Positions 17,450 to 27,346 of a DNA stretch of 64,000 nucleotides are shown here, piece by piece. Under the pieces are notes generated by a model. It was not told the origin of the DNA. It saw nothing but the letters and a program-made list of their open reading frames with translations, and did no database searches. The translations under genes were made by a program, and so were the position numbers. The stretch covers positions 558,001-622,000 of the forward strand of contig NZ_AP019721.1 of NCBI RefSeq assembly GCF_006742205.1. Direction: 5' to 3'. This DNA is from Staphylococcus epidermidis. Lineage in GTDB: Bacteria; Bacillota; Bacilli; Staphylococcales; Staphylococcaceae. Within the stretch, counting starts at the first letter, position 1; every line of letters starts with the position of its first letter.

Positions 17450-19555
17450 TTAAGAAGGTTTAAAACAAATATATTTGACTTCATCGTGTTTTAAGGTGAC
17501 TTGGAAAGGAAGATGATGGTCATGTTGTATAGCTAATTCTGTTTTTGGTTGATTTGATTTATCAAGTTCATCAAGAATACTACGTTCAATATAAAATTGT
17601 TGTTTAGTTTGTGGTAGAAGGTTTTGAATTGCGCCATGCTCATGATTTAACGTTTTAATAATAATTAATGAGTTGGTTGATAATGTATTTTTAAAAACGT
17701 AGCGCTGTTGACTATCAGATAGATAACGATCATTTATTTTATTAAATAATAAAAAGTGATAGTTACCATCTTTGCGACTCATTAAAAAATTGTTAGCTAT
17801 CTCTAAAGGTTCATTTAAAAATGGTTCGATTAATTTATAGAGGTGCATGAGAGGTAGGGGACTACCATAACGATTAAATAAGGCAATAAAAGGACTCTCA
17901 TCTTCTATCAGTTGATAACTTACACCACCCCCGTAACGCATTAATGCGACTAAATGACAAACAAGGTCAGATAATTGAAGTGGATAAGTACCATTGTTTG
18001 TATATTTAAAACACTTTAAAGATAAATTATTGTAAACAAATTTAGTTGAAGGTATACCGGAATCTAATATAAATTGTTTATAATTTTCAAAGTGTGTGGA
18101 CGAATGTAAGTACGATTTACGTTTGGTAATTAATGAGTTTTTGGTTTCTAGATTTTCAATGTCTATAAAATAGTAATCGAAATTTAATCGCTTCATCATA
18201 TCATAAGTTCGATCAATAGAAGAATTTTGGTGTAGTAATCCTTCAACAGTTATACTATAACGGATAGCTTTATTTTTATTTTTAATTTTTAAATGGCATA
18301 AATGTATATCGTTCACTGACATATTCTTAGTTTCAAAGACTAACATAAATTTAACCATTTTTTTGTTCATTTTATAATCTTGGTGGCTATTAAGAAATAA
18401 TAAAATTATTTCTTTGATAGATTCAAATTCATTTGTAGATGTTAATCTCATGGCTAAACCTATATTTTTTTCGAATAATTTTTCAAAGCATCGATTTAAT
18501 AAATTAAAGTTCACCTCTCGCGTCGAAATATCAGTGATATCATTGATAAAAATTACAGCTTGTGGCAGGGAGGTAAAATCAATGTTGTAATATTCATTAA
18601 AAACAAATTGAAATAATTCGTTGAAATTTTGAAAACGTATAAACGCTTTAGAGTTTTTAGTCTGATCTTGAGGATAAAATTCATTGATATCTCTTTCAGT
18701 CGTTTCAGTAGCCAAATGATCACTAAACTCAAATTGATTAATTAAATCAATATATTGTGAAAAGTCAGTATCACTAAAACTTATCGAAGGTAAGGAGTCT
18801 AACTTAGAGATAATCGTTCGGTATTGTTTTGGGCTACAACCTAAATAATTTTTAAATTGATTTGTAAAATTGGTATGACTACTAAATCCAGATTGTTCTG
18901 AAATAGCGTTAATTGAGTCCTCAGATGAAAGTAGCCTTTTTATAGAGTCAATCACTTTTAAGCTTGTAAAATAATCTTTAAAATTCATATTAAGATATCT
19001 TGCAAATAGGTTAGAACAATAAGATTCAGATATATTACAATGTTGAGCTACTTCTCGTAGTGAAAGTGACTGTGATACTTTTGAATGAATAAATGTTAAT
19101 CCTTCAGTAAACACTGAATGATTAACTGCAATTTGAGGAATATATTTTTTCTTATATCGAATGACTGCTTCTTTTAGTAGCGTTTGTATTATTTTAGAGA
19201 TGGATTGCTCATCTTGATTTTCTCCTTTTATTAAATGTTGAATAGCTTGTAAAATAATTGTTTTAACAAAACTGCTTGATTGTAATAAATGTCTGTCAAA
19301 ATAACATTTAAAAAATTTATTATCTTTACTATAAAAATAAATAACTGGAATAGAGAGTAATACGAGATTTGAAGCACTATTAATAAAATAGATGTCAGAT
19401 TGATTAATGATAGCTATATGATTACCTAAATCTTTTGTTTCACCATTAATAGTGATTTTTAAGTCATTTGTAAGTGAAAACATCAGAATAATTCTATTAA
19501 TATTGCGTTCAGGGGGAGAATGATATTCTTTATATATATTTAAAAAACATGTCAT
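17450..19555 (-). CDS. rsp: Large AraC-family transcriptional regulator Rsp
   Basis: This 701-residue protein has an AraC/XylS double helix-turn-helix at residues about 150-250 (SLSLREVAQHCNISESYCS and AISEQSGFSSHTNFTNQFK) and a long C-terminal region of about 440 residues. In S. aureus Rsp has the same length and architecture and controls surface proteins, toxins and the long RNA SSR42. Gene order narT-sarZ-gltT-PNPOx-rsp matches S. aureus. Rbf is a paralogue of similar layout but maps elsewhere. The start ATG 19555 has AAGGAG about 15 nt upstream, a long spacing, so the true start is not certain. Confidence 0.85.
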   Translation of the reverse strand: MTCFLNIYKEYHSPPERNINRIILMFSLTNDLKITINGETKDLGNHIAIINQSDIYFINSASNLVLLSIPVIYFYSKDNKFFKCYFDRHLLQSSSFVKTIILQAIQHLIKGENQDEQSISKIIQTLLKEAVIRYKKKYIPQIAVNHSVFTEGLTFIHSKVSQSLSLREVAQHCNISESYCSNLFARYLNMNFKDYFTSLKVIDSIKRLLSSEDSINAISEQSGFSSHTNFTNQFKNYLGCSPKQYRTIISKLDSLPSISFSDTDFSQYIDLINQFEFSDHLATETTERDINEFYPQDQTKNSKAFIRFQNFNELFQFVFNEYYNIDFTSLPQAVIFINDITDISTREVNFNLLNRCFEKLFEKNIGLAMRLTSTNEFESIKEIILLFLNSHQDYKMNKKMVKFMLVFETKNMSVNDIHLCHLKIKNKNKAIRYSITVEGLLHQNSSIDRTYDMMKRLNFDYYFIDIENLETKNSLITKRKSYLHSSTHFENYKQFILDSGIPSTKFVYNNLSLKCFKYTNNGTYPLQLSDLVCHLVALMRYGGGVSYQLIEDESPFIALFNRYGSPLPLMHLYKLIEPFLNEPLEIANNFLMSRKDGNYHFLLFNKINDRYLSDSQQRYVFKNTLSTNSLIIIKTLNHEHGAIQNLLPQTKQQFYIERSILDELDKSNQPKTELAIQHDHHLPFQVTLKHDEVKYICFKPS

Positions 19556-19599
19556 TGTATATTACATTAGCTCCTTGAATGAATTGAATAACTAAATTT

Positions 19600-20626
19600 A
19601 AATGTGACCGTGTATATCTATTTCGCTCAATTATTTAGTTGTTTTGATAGAATAATAAATGTAATTATAAGCGATTGATAAAGAAATAGTAATAGTAAAA
19701 AATAAAATTTTTCTTGGCTAAATACAGAAAATTGTTAGAAATTATAAGTTTTGCGCAATATAAAAGTTGATTTAGGAATATAGGGTCATTATTTTGGAAA
19801 ATTTAGATAGAGTCAAAAAGAGAATTTTACTACATAATTAATGTTAGATTTCGTTTCCTTTTAAAAATCTAAAAGAGCAATTTAGAGGTTTAGGAGAAGT
19901 TCGAATGAATTATAAAACGAAGTCACTGTAACTAAATGTACGCTGCTCATTTCAACGTTAATTGAAAGAACAATAAAAGAGATATCGACCATAACAAGAC
20001 TCAACATGTTTGATGTGTCATTATTCAGCACTTATTATCAATTGAGCAAAAATGTTTCATACCTATGTAATCTCTTAAAACTTTTCCAATTACATCAATG
20101 AATTCAACAGCAAGAAAACACAAGCACTATGATCCGAAAATAACTCCATTAAAATTCTATTTTTTGATTATTAATTTTTAAATTAAGATGAATAAACATT
20201 AGCATATGGGTAGTTTTGATGAAAGTTAAACATTTTATTTCAACATCAAGAATCAACATCTATGCACGTTTTAAATGTACCATAAGTTTATGTTCAATAT
20301 TGAAGTAGCAACAATTAGAATTTTGAATTAAAATGACTCTCCCCCAAAGTAACATTTAATTTAAATTTTAAGCATTGTCATGGTGCTCGCCGTAAAGTTT
20401 TAGATTTCATTAAGTATTCATATCGCTTTTAATTCTTTTCAACAAATAGTTTAAAGACTCTCAATCATACTTATAAACTATAAATGTGAGTGGTTTGATG
20501 AGTAGAATTTTCATATAGATGTCATCATCTATAGGCGTACATTTTCGCAAGATTTTCTGTATAAAGGATATGTACAGATTTTAAACTGCCTGCAAAGTAT
20601 CAAACCACTGTGCCGGCAGTTTTTTA
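19600..20626 (+). ncRNA. Candidate long regulatory RNA (SSR42-like) divergent from rsp
   Basis: The 1.16-kb gap between rsp and the next gene contains no credible ORF on either strand. It ends with a plus-strand hairpin (AAACTGCC 20583-20590, GGCAGTTT 20614-20621) and a T-rich tail. In S. aureus the roughly 1.2-kb RNA SSR42 lies in this same place, divergent from and activated by Rsp. Size, orientation and terminator fit. The 5' end given here is a guess, since I could not identify the promoter with confidence. Confidence 0.4.
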
Positions 20627-20628
20627 TT
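20583..20628 (+). terminator. Plus-strand terminator in the rsp-DUF1722 gap
   Basis: AAACTGCC at 20583-20590 pairs with GGCAGTTT at 20614-20621 and is followed by TTTTATTTT. No coding gene precedes it, so it implies an RNA gene upstream. Confidence 0.6.
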
Positions 20629-20717
20629 TTAAAACCAAAATTGACATATAAATAAAGATCTGTTTTACGTATTCGTGCTTGCCTGACGAAATATAATTGT
20701 TAAATGATTTTGTCACT

Positions 20718-21095
20718 TCATTTTGTAATATTGAGTATGGTACTTTGTTGTAAGTACTCGACAGCATATTTATCTGCTAAATTTTTTAAAAAAGACAACA
20801 GCTCAAAATAGTCAATTTGATTTTCAATATACAACGCTTTTAATTCTCGGCTATGTTGCTTTTCATATTGTGTACATTGTTTTTTGAAATACCCCCACAT
20901 ATGTTCAAAAGCATTGATAACTGAGCCTTTTGTAGGTGTAATGGTTAAAGCGTGCGTTATATGTTCTTTCACTTCACCCAATGTGGTAGGCGATTTTAAT
21001 AACGTTCTTATCGAATGATATGCATTCTGATCATGAAATAGCACACGATATTTTTCTTCACGCCACAATTTTTCTATTTTTCCGCGTTCTTTCAA
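20718..21095 (-). CDS. DUF1722 (YbgA-family) protein
   Basis: This 125-residue protein matches the YbgA/DUF1722 domain: EEKYRVLFHDQNAYHSI near the N-terminus and GSVINAFEHMWGYFKK in the middle. The family occurs alone or fused to DUF523 and has no firmly known function; a stress or DNA-repair association has been suggested from gene context with photolyases. Here it stands alone and no photolyase is adjacent. The start is TTG 21095, preceded by a strong GGAGGGG. Confidence 0.8.
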   Translation of the reverse strand: MKERGKIEKLWREEKYRVLFHDQNAYHSIRTLLKSPTTLGEVKEHITHALTITPTKGSVINAFEHMWGYFKKQCTQYEKQHSRELKALYIENQIDYFELLSFLKNLADKYAVEYLQQSTILNITK

Positions 21096-21178
21096 CTAAA
21101 TCCCCTCCAAAGTGATATTGATTTAACTGCAGATGTTAAAGCTAGTTTAATATTTTTTAAGAAAAATGAATAGGAGTA

Positions 21179-21235
21179 TTGTGTAAATGATTGGAACCGG
21201 TTACAATATAATTAAGTAATTGGAATCGGTTCTAA
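21179..21235 (+). promoter_or_regulatory. Promoter and two LacI-type operators of the sucrose PTS gene
   Basis: A candidate promoter has -35 TTGTGT (21179-21184) and -10 TACAAT (21202-21207) with 17-bp spacing. Two similar palindromic boxes, TTGGAACCGGTTACAA (21191-21206) and TTGGAATCGGTTCTAA (21220-21235), lie in the spacer and just downstream. This is how a LacI/GalR repressor such as ScrR would block transcription. No such repressor gene is in the neighbourhood. Confidence 0.75.
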
Positions 21236-21248
21236 AAGGAGGATGAAT

Positions 21249-22694
21249 ATGAGTTATAAAAAATCTGCTGAAGAAATACTTAAAGCAATTGGCGGTGAAG
21301 AAAATTTAGATGCAATGGCACATTGTGCAACTCGATTACGTTTAGTATTGAACGATGAGAGTAAAGTAGACGAAGATACCTTGTCTAATATGGACGTCGT
21401 CAAAGGAACATTCTCTACAGGTGGTCAATACCAAATTATTATAGGTTCAGGGACAGTAAATAAAGTATTTAATGAATTAGAAAAAATAACTGGAAAAGAA
21501 GCATCTACGACTTCAGAAGTTAAAGATAAATCATCTAAGCATATGAATCCATTCCAAAAATTTGTGAAAATGTTATCTGATATCTTTGTTCCTATTATTC
21601 CGGCTATTGTAGCTGGTGGTTTGTTAATGGGATTAAATAATATTTTCACAGCTAAAGATTTGTTTTATGATGGTAAATCTATCATAGATGTACATAGTCA
21701 ATTTTCTGGCTTGGCTGATATGATTAATATATTTGCAAATGCACCTTTTACATTATTACCAATACTTATTGGTTTTAGTGCAGCTAAGCGATTTGGTGGT
21801 AATCCTTATTTAGGTGCAGCTCTAGGTATGATACTTGTTCATCCTGGATTGATGAGTGCATATGATTTTCCAAAAGCTTTAGAAGAAGGAAAAGCTATTC
21901 CACACTGGGATGTCTTTGGGCTACATATTAATGAAGTAGGTTATCAGGGACAAGTATTACCTATGCTCGTAGCAACATATATTTTAGCTACGATTGAAAA
22001 ATGGTTACGTAAAGTTATTCCAACTGTGTTAGATAATTTATTGACGCCATTATTATCAATTTTTATTACAGCATTTATAACATTTTTATTTGTAGGGCCT
22101 GTCACTCGTCAATTAGGTTATTGGTTATCTGATGGATTGACTTGGTTATATGAATTTGGTGGAGCTATTGGTGGACTTATATTTGGTTTATTATATGCGC
22201 CAATCGTCATTACAGGAATGCACCATAGCTTTATTGCAGTTGAAACGACATTAATTGCTGATGCGACTAAAACAGGTGGTTCATTTATCTTCCCAATCGC
22301 AACGATGTCAAATATTGCACAAGGTGGTGCAGCTTTAGCTGCATTCTTTATCATTAAGCAAAATAAAAAATTAAAAGGTGTTGCTTCCGCGGCGGGTATT
22401 TCAGCTTTACTAGGAATTACAGAACCAGCAATGTTTGGTGTCAATCTTAAATTGAGATATCCATTTATAGGTGCTGTTGCAGGATCAGGTATAGGTGCGG
22501 CTTATATTTCATTCTTCAAAGTAAAAGCGATAGCGCTTGGTACAGCTGGATTACCTGGATTTATATCTATAAATCCTACACACGCTGGTTGGTTACATTA
22601 CTTAATAGGAATGCTAATTGCATTTGTTGTTTCAGTTGTCGTCACTTTAGTACTTTCTCGAAGAAAAACAAATAAGACAGCTGTTGAATCATAG
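21249..22694 (+). CDS. scrA: PTS sucrose-specific EIIBC permease
   Basis: This 481-residue phosphotransferase permease imports and phosphorylates a disaccharide, most likely sucrose. The EIIB domain covers residues 1-85 with the phosphorylated Cys26 in AHCATRLRLVL. The EIIC domain of about ten helices follows from residue 100, and ITEPAMFGVNLKLRYPF near residue 395 is the glucose-family EIIC signature. There is no EIIA domain, so it must use a separate or shared EIIA. ATG 21249 is chosen because AAGGAGG (21236-21242) leaves normal spacing, whereas ATG 21243 abuts it. Trehalose as substrate is the main alternative. Confidence 0.88.
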   Translation: MSYKKSAEEILKAIGGEENLDAMAHCATRLRLVLNDESKVDEDTLSNMDVVKGTFSTGGQYQIIIGSGTVNKVFNELEKITGKEASTTSEVKDKSSKHMNPFQKFVKMLSDIFVPIIPAIVAGGLLMGLNNIFTAKDLFYDGKSIIDVHSQFSGLADMINIFANAPFTLLPILIGFSAAKRFGGNPYLGAALGMILVHPGLMSAYDFPKALEEGKAIPHWDVFGLHINEVGYQGQVLPMLVATYILATIEKWLRKVIPTVLDNLLTPLLSIFITAFITFLFVGPVTRQLGYWLSDGLTWLYEFGGAIGGLIFGLLYAPIVITGMHHSFIAVETTLIADATKTGGSFIFPIATMSNIAQGGAALAAFFIIKQNKKLKGVASAAGISALLGITEPAMFGVNLKLRYPFIGAVAGSGIGAAYISFFKVKAIALGTAGLPGFISINPTHAGWLHYLIGMLIAFVVSVVVTLVLSRRKTNKTAVES

Positions 22695-22733
22695 TAGAGA
22701 CTTAAAATTTTGACACAATTTTAAACATATAAT

Positions 22734-22778
22734 AATACCCTTAGTTAGATTGAGTGCTAATCTATAACTAAGGGTATT
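22734..22778. terminator. Bidirectional terminator between scrA and corA
   Basis: AATACCCTTAGTTA (22734-22747) pairs with TAACTAAGGGTATT (22765-22778). The two genes converge on it. Confidence 0.85.
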
Positions 22779-22783
22779 TGTTG

Positions 22784-23731
22784 TTATAATTTTTGTTTTT
22801 TCCATAAAAAGATACTAACGATAGCTACTAGAATAAGTGAAATTCCCACAACAATAATCCAAGACACGTAACTATGATCATCAATTGGTAAGGGTACATT
22901 CATACCAAAGAAACTAAAGACGAGTGTAGGAAGGGTCAAAAGAACCGTAAACAACGTTAATGTTTTCATGATGTTATTCATATCATTAGATAATAATGAA
23001 GCATACGAAGAAGTGATACTCTCAAGTATTCGTTGATGTAATTCAGTCGTTTCAATAGCTTGGTTGTTTTCTATCACCAAGTCTTCAAGTAGCTCTTCAT
23101 CCTCTTCAAAACGTTTGATTGCAGGAAGACGAAAGAGTTTTTTAATAATTGTGTCGTTACCTTTTAGTGCAGCTAAGAAGTATACTAAACTTTTTTCTAC
23201 TTCCATTAGTTTAAAAAGCTGCTTGTTAGTAATGTTATTTTTGAGTTCTCTTTCAATACGAATCCTAGATTTATTAAGCAATCTTAAATTTCTATTGTAG
23301 TGATTTGCTATTGTTGTTAGTATTTCAAGTGCAAATCGACTGTGAAATTTCAAGTTAATATCTTCTTGTTTAGCAAAGTTTTCTAAAAATTCATTTTCAG
23401 CATCGCAAACAGTCATAACGATACCATTTCCAATAATAATGCCTAATGGGATGGTCACAAACGACAAGACACGCCGATTGGTAGAATTGACGATAGGTAA
23501 GTCAATAATAATTAGCGAGTATCCCGTATCTTCGTCATATTCAATACGTGCACTCTCTTCAGAGTCTAACGGATCTCGAATAAAATCCTCAGGTATATTG
23601 TAAAATTCCATCAAACCTTCAATTTCTTCTCTATCTGGTTCTACTACATTTATCCATGAAGCACTATGATTGATTTCAGTTTCAATAATTTGTGAAGGAT
23701 GATGAAGTGCGTGTTTATAAGCTGTAATCAT
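22784..23731 (-). CDS. CorA-family magnesium/divalent cation transporter (copy 1)
   Basis: This 315-residue protein has the CorA layout: a cytoplasmic alpha/beta domain, a long helix, and two C-terminal membrane helices with the selectivity signature GMN at residues 275-277. The sequence after GMN is VPLPIDDHSYVSW. Transport of Mg2+ (or Co2+/Ni2+) is inferred from the family. It is monocistronic and convergent with scrA. A second CorA of identical length lies at 54494-55441. Upstream, 23732-24320 is AT-rich and I see no gene or clear site in it. Confidence 0.88.
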   Translation of the reverse strand: MITAYKHALHHPSQIIETEINHSASWINVVEPDREEIEGLMEFYNIPEDFIRDPLDSEESARIEYDEDTGYSLIIIDLPIVNSTNRRVLSFVTIPLGIIIGNGIVMTVCDAENEFLENFAKQEDINLKFHSRFALEILTTIANHYNRNLRLLNKSRIRIERELKNNITNKQLFKLMEVEKSLVYFLAALKGNDTIIKKLFRLPAIKRFEEDEELLEDLVIENNQAIETTELHQRILESITSSYASLLSNDMNNIMKTLTLFTVLLTLPTLVFSFFGMNVPLPIDDHSYVSWIIVVGISLILVAIVSIFLWKKQKL

Positions 23732-24340
23732 AATTAATAGTTCCTTTCAGCGTCCACTAGAATAAGGATGATACTAAAGTTAATTAAATAAATTTTAAAC
23801 TTCTAAATTTGTGGCATCAAGCTTCTTAAACTTCGGACATAATTTTTAAATATCATACTCTCTTGGCCTAAATATGATATATAAAGTTGAATCACATTCC
23901 TATTGTATAGTTAGGTATAAGAAAAAGTAGATGAATTTTGCTATATTATCAATCCAGCTACTAATAACTTTAGATTGTACATTAATCATTAAATATATAA
24001 TTTATCTTTAAGGCATATGCAGATTACTTATGATTTAATAGTATGGTTAATTATAATAAACTTTATACAACTTATTCAATCTTCGAAATTTTGTTGATCA
24101 CTTAGTAAGGTGATTCTAAAATGAATAAACTTTATTTTATATTACAAATTGCCATTTTGCTACATACTTAATTGATTTATTAACTTTATGATTTATATAT
24201 ACTTGTATTTAATTTACTAGATAAAATTTCTATTTTTATATTTGTGTCTAATTCGAAAAAATTAGAATAGTTATTGTTAAGATGAGTGATAATGTCTAAT
24301 ATGAAAAACGGAGCAAAATTTTTATATGAAAGGAGGGGTG

Positions 24341-25587
24341 TTGGTTTTAAAAATAATGTCTAAACATAGTGCTACGTTAGTTATTATGTTTTTAATAACT
24401 TTATTGCCTATTTTTCAATATCAAGCTTCTGCACATGCGACTTTAGAAAAATCAACACCACAACAGCAAGGGGTTATTAAAGACAAACCAGAAGCAATCA
24501 AGTTAGAGTTTAATGAACCTGTGAACACCAAATACTCGAGTGTGACCTTATTTGATGATAAAGGTAAAAAGATTAAAGACCTTAAACCAATAACAACTGG
24601 ATGGTCTCAGACAGTTGTATTTTCATCTGAGCAAATTGTTAATGGCACGAATACTATTGAATGGCATACGGTATCTGCGGATGGACATGAAGTCGGAGAT
24701 ACGTTTGAATTTTCAGTTGGAAAAGTGAGGCTAAAGATGTAGATACATCTTCACCTTTTTATGAAAAGTCTAAATTTTGGTTTGGATTATTAAGATATGT
24801 TACTGAAGGTGCAAACTTTCTACTTATTGGCTTGTTTTGGTTAAATGGTATTGCTAGGAAACGAGGATTAAGACAATTTAATGTGTTACCCAAGCAATCA
24901 GGAATTGCATGGATTATGGCTATGTCATTACTCGTGAGTCTTGTGGTTTATATGATGACACTCACATCTGATATATTAGAAGATATTCTATCATTTAAAT
25001 TAGAAGTGATAATGCAATTTCCGTATATATTAAGCTCTATTTCACTAATCATTTTGTTTATACTTTTCATTTTAAAAGATATGGAAAAAATATGGTACTG
25101 GCTCATTTCAATAGTTATGATTGCTGTGATAAGTATGTCTGGACACGTGTGGTCACAACAAGTGCCATTATGGTCAATTATCATAAGAACAATTCATCTT
25201 ATAGGGCTAACGTTATGGTTAGGTTCACTCGTTTATCTCATTTGTTATGCTATTAAAGTGAAAATTAATCAGTTGACGAGTGTAAGACGTATGCTTTTAA
25301 AAGTTAATATCATTGCTGTGATTATGCTCGTTTTTACAGGGATTTTAATGGCTATTGATGAAACGAATACTTTAACACTTTGGAATAATGTGAGCGCTTG
25401 GTCTATTTATCTTGTCATAAAAATCGCAGGAATTATTGCTATGATGCTATTAGGTTTCTATCAAACGATGCGTGCTTTGAGACAACGACAACAGGTCCAT
25501 CGTTTTGCACTGATGACTGAATTGTTAATTGGTATGATATTAATTTTTGCAGGTATCATGATGAGTCAAATAAATATACCTAGTTGA
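24341..25587 (+). pseudogene. Copper resistance CopC-CopD fusion (YcnJ-like), frameshifted
   Basis: The first part encodes a signal peptide and a CopC domain with the N-terminal copper-ligand His after cleavage (SAHATLEK) and WHTVSADGHEVGDTF. The frame ends at TAG 24740. In the -1 frame the sequence continues without a break as EAKDVDTSSPFYEKSK and then an eight-helix CopD domain (open to 25587), as in B. subtilis YcnJ. Restoring one A in the AAAA run at 24721-24724 joins the two parts. So this is a single gene split by a 1-nt deletion, or a sequencing error. Start TTG 24341 or ATG 24356; RBS AGGAGG at 24331-24336. Confidence 0.85.
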
Positions 25588-25595
25588 GGAGGGAA

Positions 25596-26190
25596 ATGAC
25601 GTTACGCAAATTACTGTTGTTAACTTTTATAGTATTTTGGGAGATCGGATTTTTTTAGTATGCTGATGCACATGTCACACTTAATCCTAATGAAAGTGAA
25701 CCTGAATCATATGATAAGTATGATGTAAGGGTGCCTGTTGAGCAAAATGATCATACAATGAAAGTAGAATTAGATGTGCCAAAGGGATTAAACGTTGAGA
25801 GTGTTAAAACTATTGAAGGTTTTAAACATCATTTTTTAAAGATAAAAAGGGAACATTACTAAAATAACATGGACTGCTACAGATAAAGGTATTGGTCCCC
25901 ATGAGTTTATTGAATTTCCTATTGTAGTGGCTAATCCTAAAAAGGAAGGCACATTCAAATGGAACACTACTCAAACTTATGATAATGGAGATGTTGTTAA
26001 GTGGACTGGGAAGGAAGATAGTGCGCACCCTGCACCAACTACAACTGTAAAAAAAGGTGCAAATCCAAATGACACTCATTCTGACTCGAGTCAAGGTGAT
26101 TCAATCGCTTTATGGATAGTTGCTATCGTGGCAATTGTGATTTCGTTGATTGCTCTTTTTAAACAAGCGCATCCAAAAAAATTTAATTGA
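25596..26190 (+). pseudogene. YcnI-like (DUF1775) copper-associated exported protein, degraded
   Basis: It starts 8 nt after copD with GGAGGG. A signal peptide is interrupted by an in-frame TAG at 25656, next to a run of seven T. The mature sequence begins ADAHVTLNPNESE, containing the His that binds copper in YcnI. The frame is then lost near 25832-25848 and resumes one frame over as NITKITWTATDKGIGPHEF, ending with a C-terminal membrane helix. The second break is explained by two missing single bases, in a T6 and an A5 run. With copCD this forms a decayed copper uptake pair. Confidence 0.82.
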
Positions 26191-26403
26191 ATCGTTTTGA
26201 ATATGAATAGTATTTTCTGATGTAAAGGTTCTACGTCTTTAGATAATAATTCAATATACATTTCTATTAATTTACAAAAACAAATAAGAGTGAGGCTAAG
26301 AATTTACCTAAATTTCTGGCTAGCGTTTTATTTTATAGTCGTGATTTTGTCACTTTAATAAAAATGAATATGTTTTATAATATAATCTTAAGGAGGATTT
26401 TTT

Positions 26404-26820
26404 ATGCGTAGATTATTATACTCTTTTTTATTTTATATGGTCATAGGTTTATTAAGTGGCTTTTACTACAGAGAATTAACTAAAGCGCATGACTTTGTGG
26501 GTGACACGCAATTGTCTTTAGTGCATACACATACACTTATCTTAGGCATGTTTATGTTTTTACTCTTATTACCACTTGAAAAAGTATTTAAATTAAGTAG
26601 TTATTACTTATTTAATTGGTTCTTTTTCGTGTATCATTTAGGTGTGTTAATCACGATTTCAATGATGACAGTTAAAGGTACATTCCAAGTTATTGGTAAA
26701 AAATTTTCACCCGAAATGTTTGCGGGATTTGCAGGCATAGGTCATACAGGTATGCTTGCAGGTTTACTGTTACTGTTTTTCTTATTAAGACAGGCTATTC
26801 TTACAGAACCCAAAAAATAA
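26404..26820 (+). CDS. DUF2871 membrane protein
   Basis: This 138-residue protein has four predicted membrane helices and conserved histidines at helix ends (VHTHTLILG near residue 41 and GIGHTGMLAG near residue 114). It resembles the DUF2871 family, which is common in Firmicutes and has heme-copper-oxidase-like histidine placement but no known role. The start ATG 26404 has AAGGAGGA just upstream. It is monocistronic. Confidence 0.78.
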   Translation: MRRLLYSFLFYMVIGLLSGFYYRELTKAHDFVGDTQLSLVHTHTLILGMFMFLLLLPLEKVFKLSSYYLFNWFFFVYHLGVLITISMMTVKGTFQVIGKKFSPEMFAGFAGIGHTGMLAGLLLLFFLLRQAILTEPKK

Positions 26821-26888
26821 AGTCGAAATACTAAAAAATGTTTGGTAGAGTGGATTTAGATTTTCAATAACTAGACAGGTGATAGATA

Positions 26889-27290
26889 ATGACTAAGATT
26901 CACTTTGAAGCACCCAGTCCCGAAGATTACTGTAATTTAAGAGCTAATGCTGGAATGAGTAGTAAATCGATTGAAGCGGCAATAAAGGGGCTTCCTCATG
27001 CATGTTTTAATGTGACCCTTTATGAGAATGATATGTTGATTGGTATGGGGCGAGTGATTGGGGATGGTGGTACAGTTTTCCAAATCGTCGATATTGCTGT
27101 GAAAGATATATATCAAGGTTTGGGTCATGGAATGACAATTATGCATGAAATAATGAAGTATATTGAGAGTGTTGCTGAAGAAGGTACATATGTGAGCTTG
27201 ATAGCAGATTATCCGGCAGATCAATTATACGAGAAGTTTGGGTTTAAAAGTACTGAGCCTTATTCAAAAGGTATGTATATCAAATATTAA
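26889..27290 (+). CDS. GNAT-family N-acetyltransferase
   Basis: This 133-residue protein has the GNAT fold. The acetyl-CoA binding segment is VDIAVKDIYQGLGHGMTIMHEIM (positions 58-80, the Q/R-X-X-G-X-G/A motif as QGLGHG), and the C-terminal YEKFGFKST is typical. The substrate is not predictable. GAT AGATAATG places the start at 26889 with a weak GGTGATAG ribosome site. It ends just before a bidirectional terminator shared with the convergent oxidoreductase. Confidence 0.8.
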   Translation: MTKIHFEAPSPEDYCNLRANAGMSSKSIEAAIKGLPHACFNVTLYENDMLIGMGRVIGDGGTVFQIVDIAVKDIYQGLGHGMTIMHEIMKYIESVAEEGTYVSLIADYPADQLYEKFGFKSTEPYSKGMYIKY

Positions 27291-27293
27291 AGT

Positions 27294-27340
27294 AAAAACG
27301 TCATAAAATGCATTTGCTTTTGCATCCAATGACGTTTTTT
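27294..27340. terminator. Bidirectional terminator
   Basis: AAAACGTCAT and ATGACGTTTT flank an inner ATGCA/TGCAT stem. It lies between the convergent GNAT and oxidoreductase genes, with A/T runs on both sides. Confidence 0.8.
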
Positions 27341-27346
27341 AGTTAT

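Noticed and set aside
24721..24742. Programmed ribosomal frameshift joining CopC and CopD
   Set aside because: The A run is only four bases, there is no stimulatory structure obvious, and the neighbouring ycnI is also broken, so decay or error is simpler.
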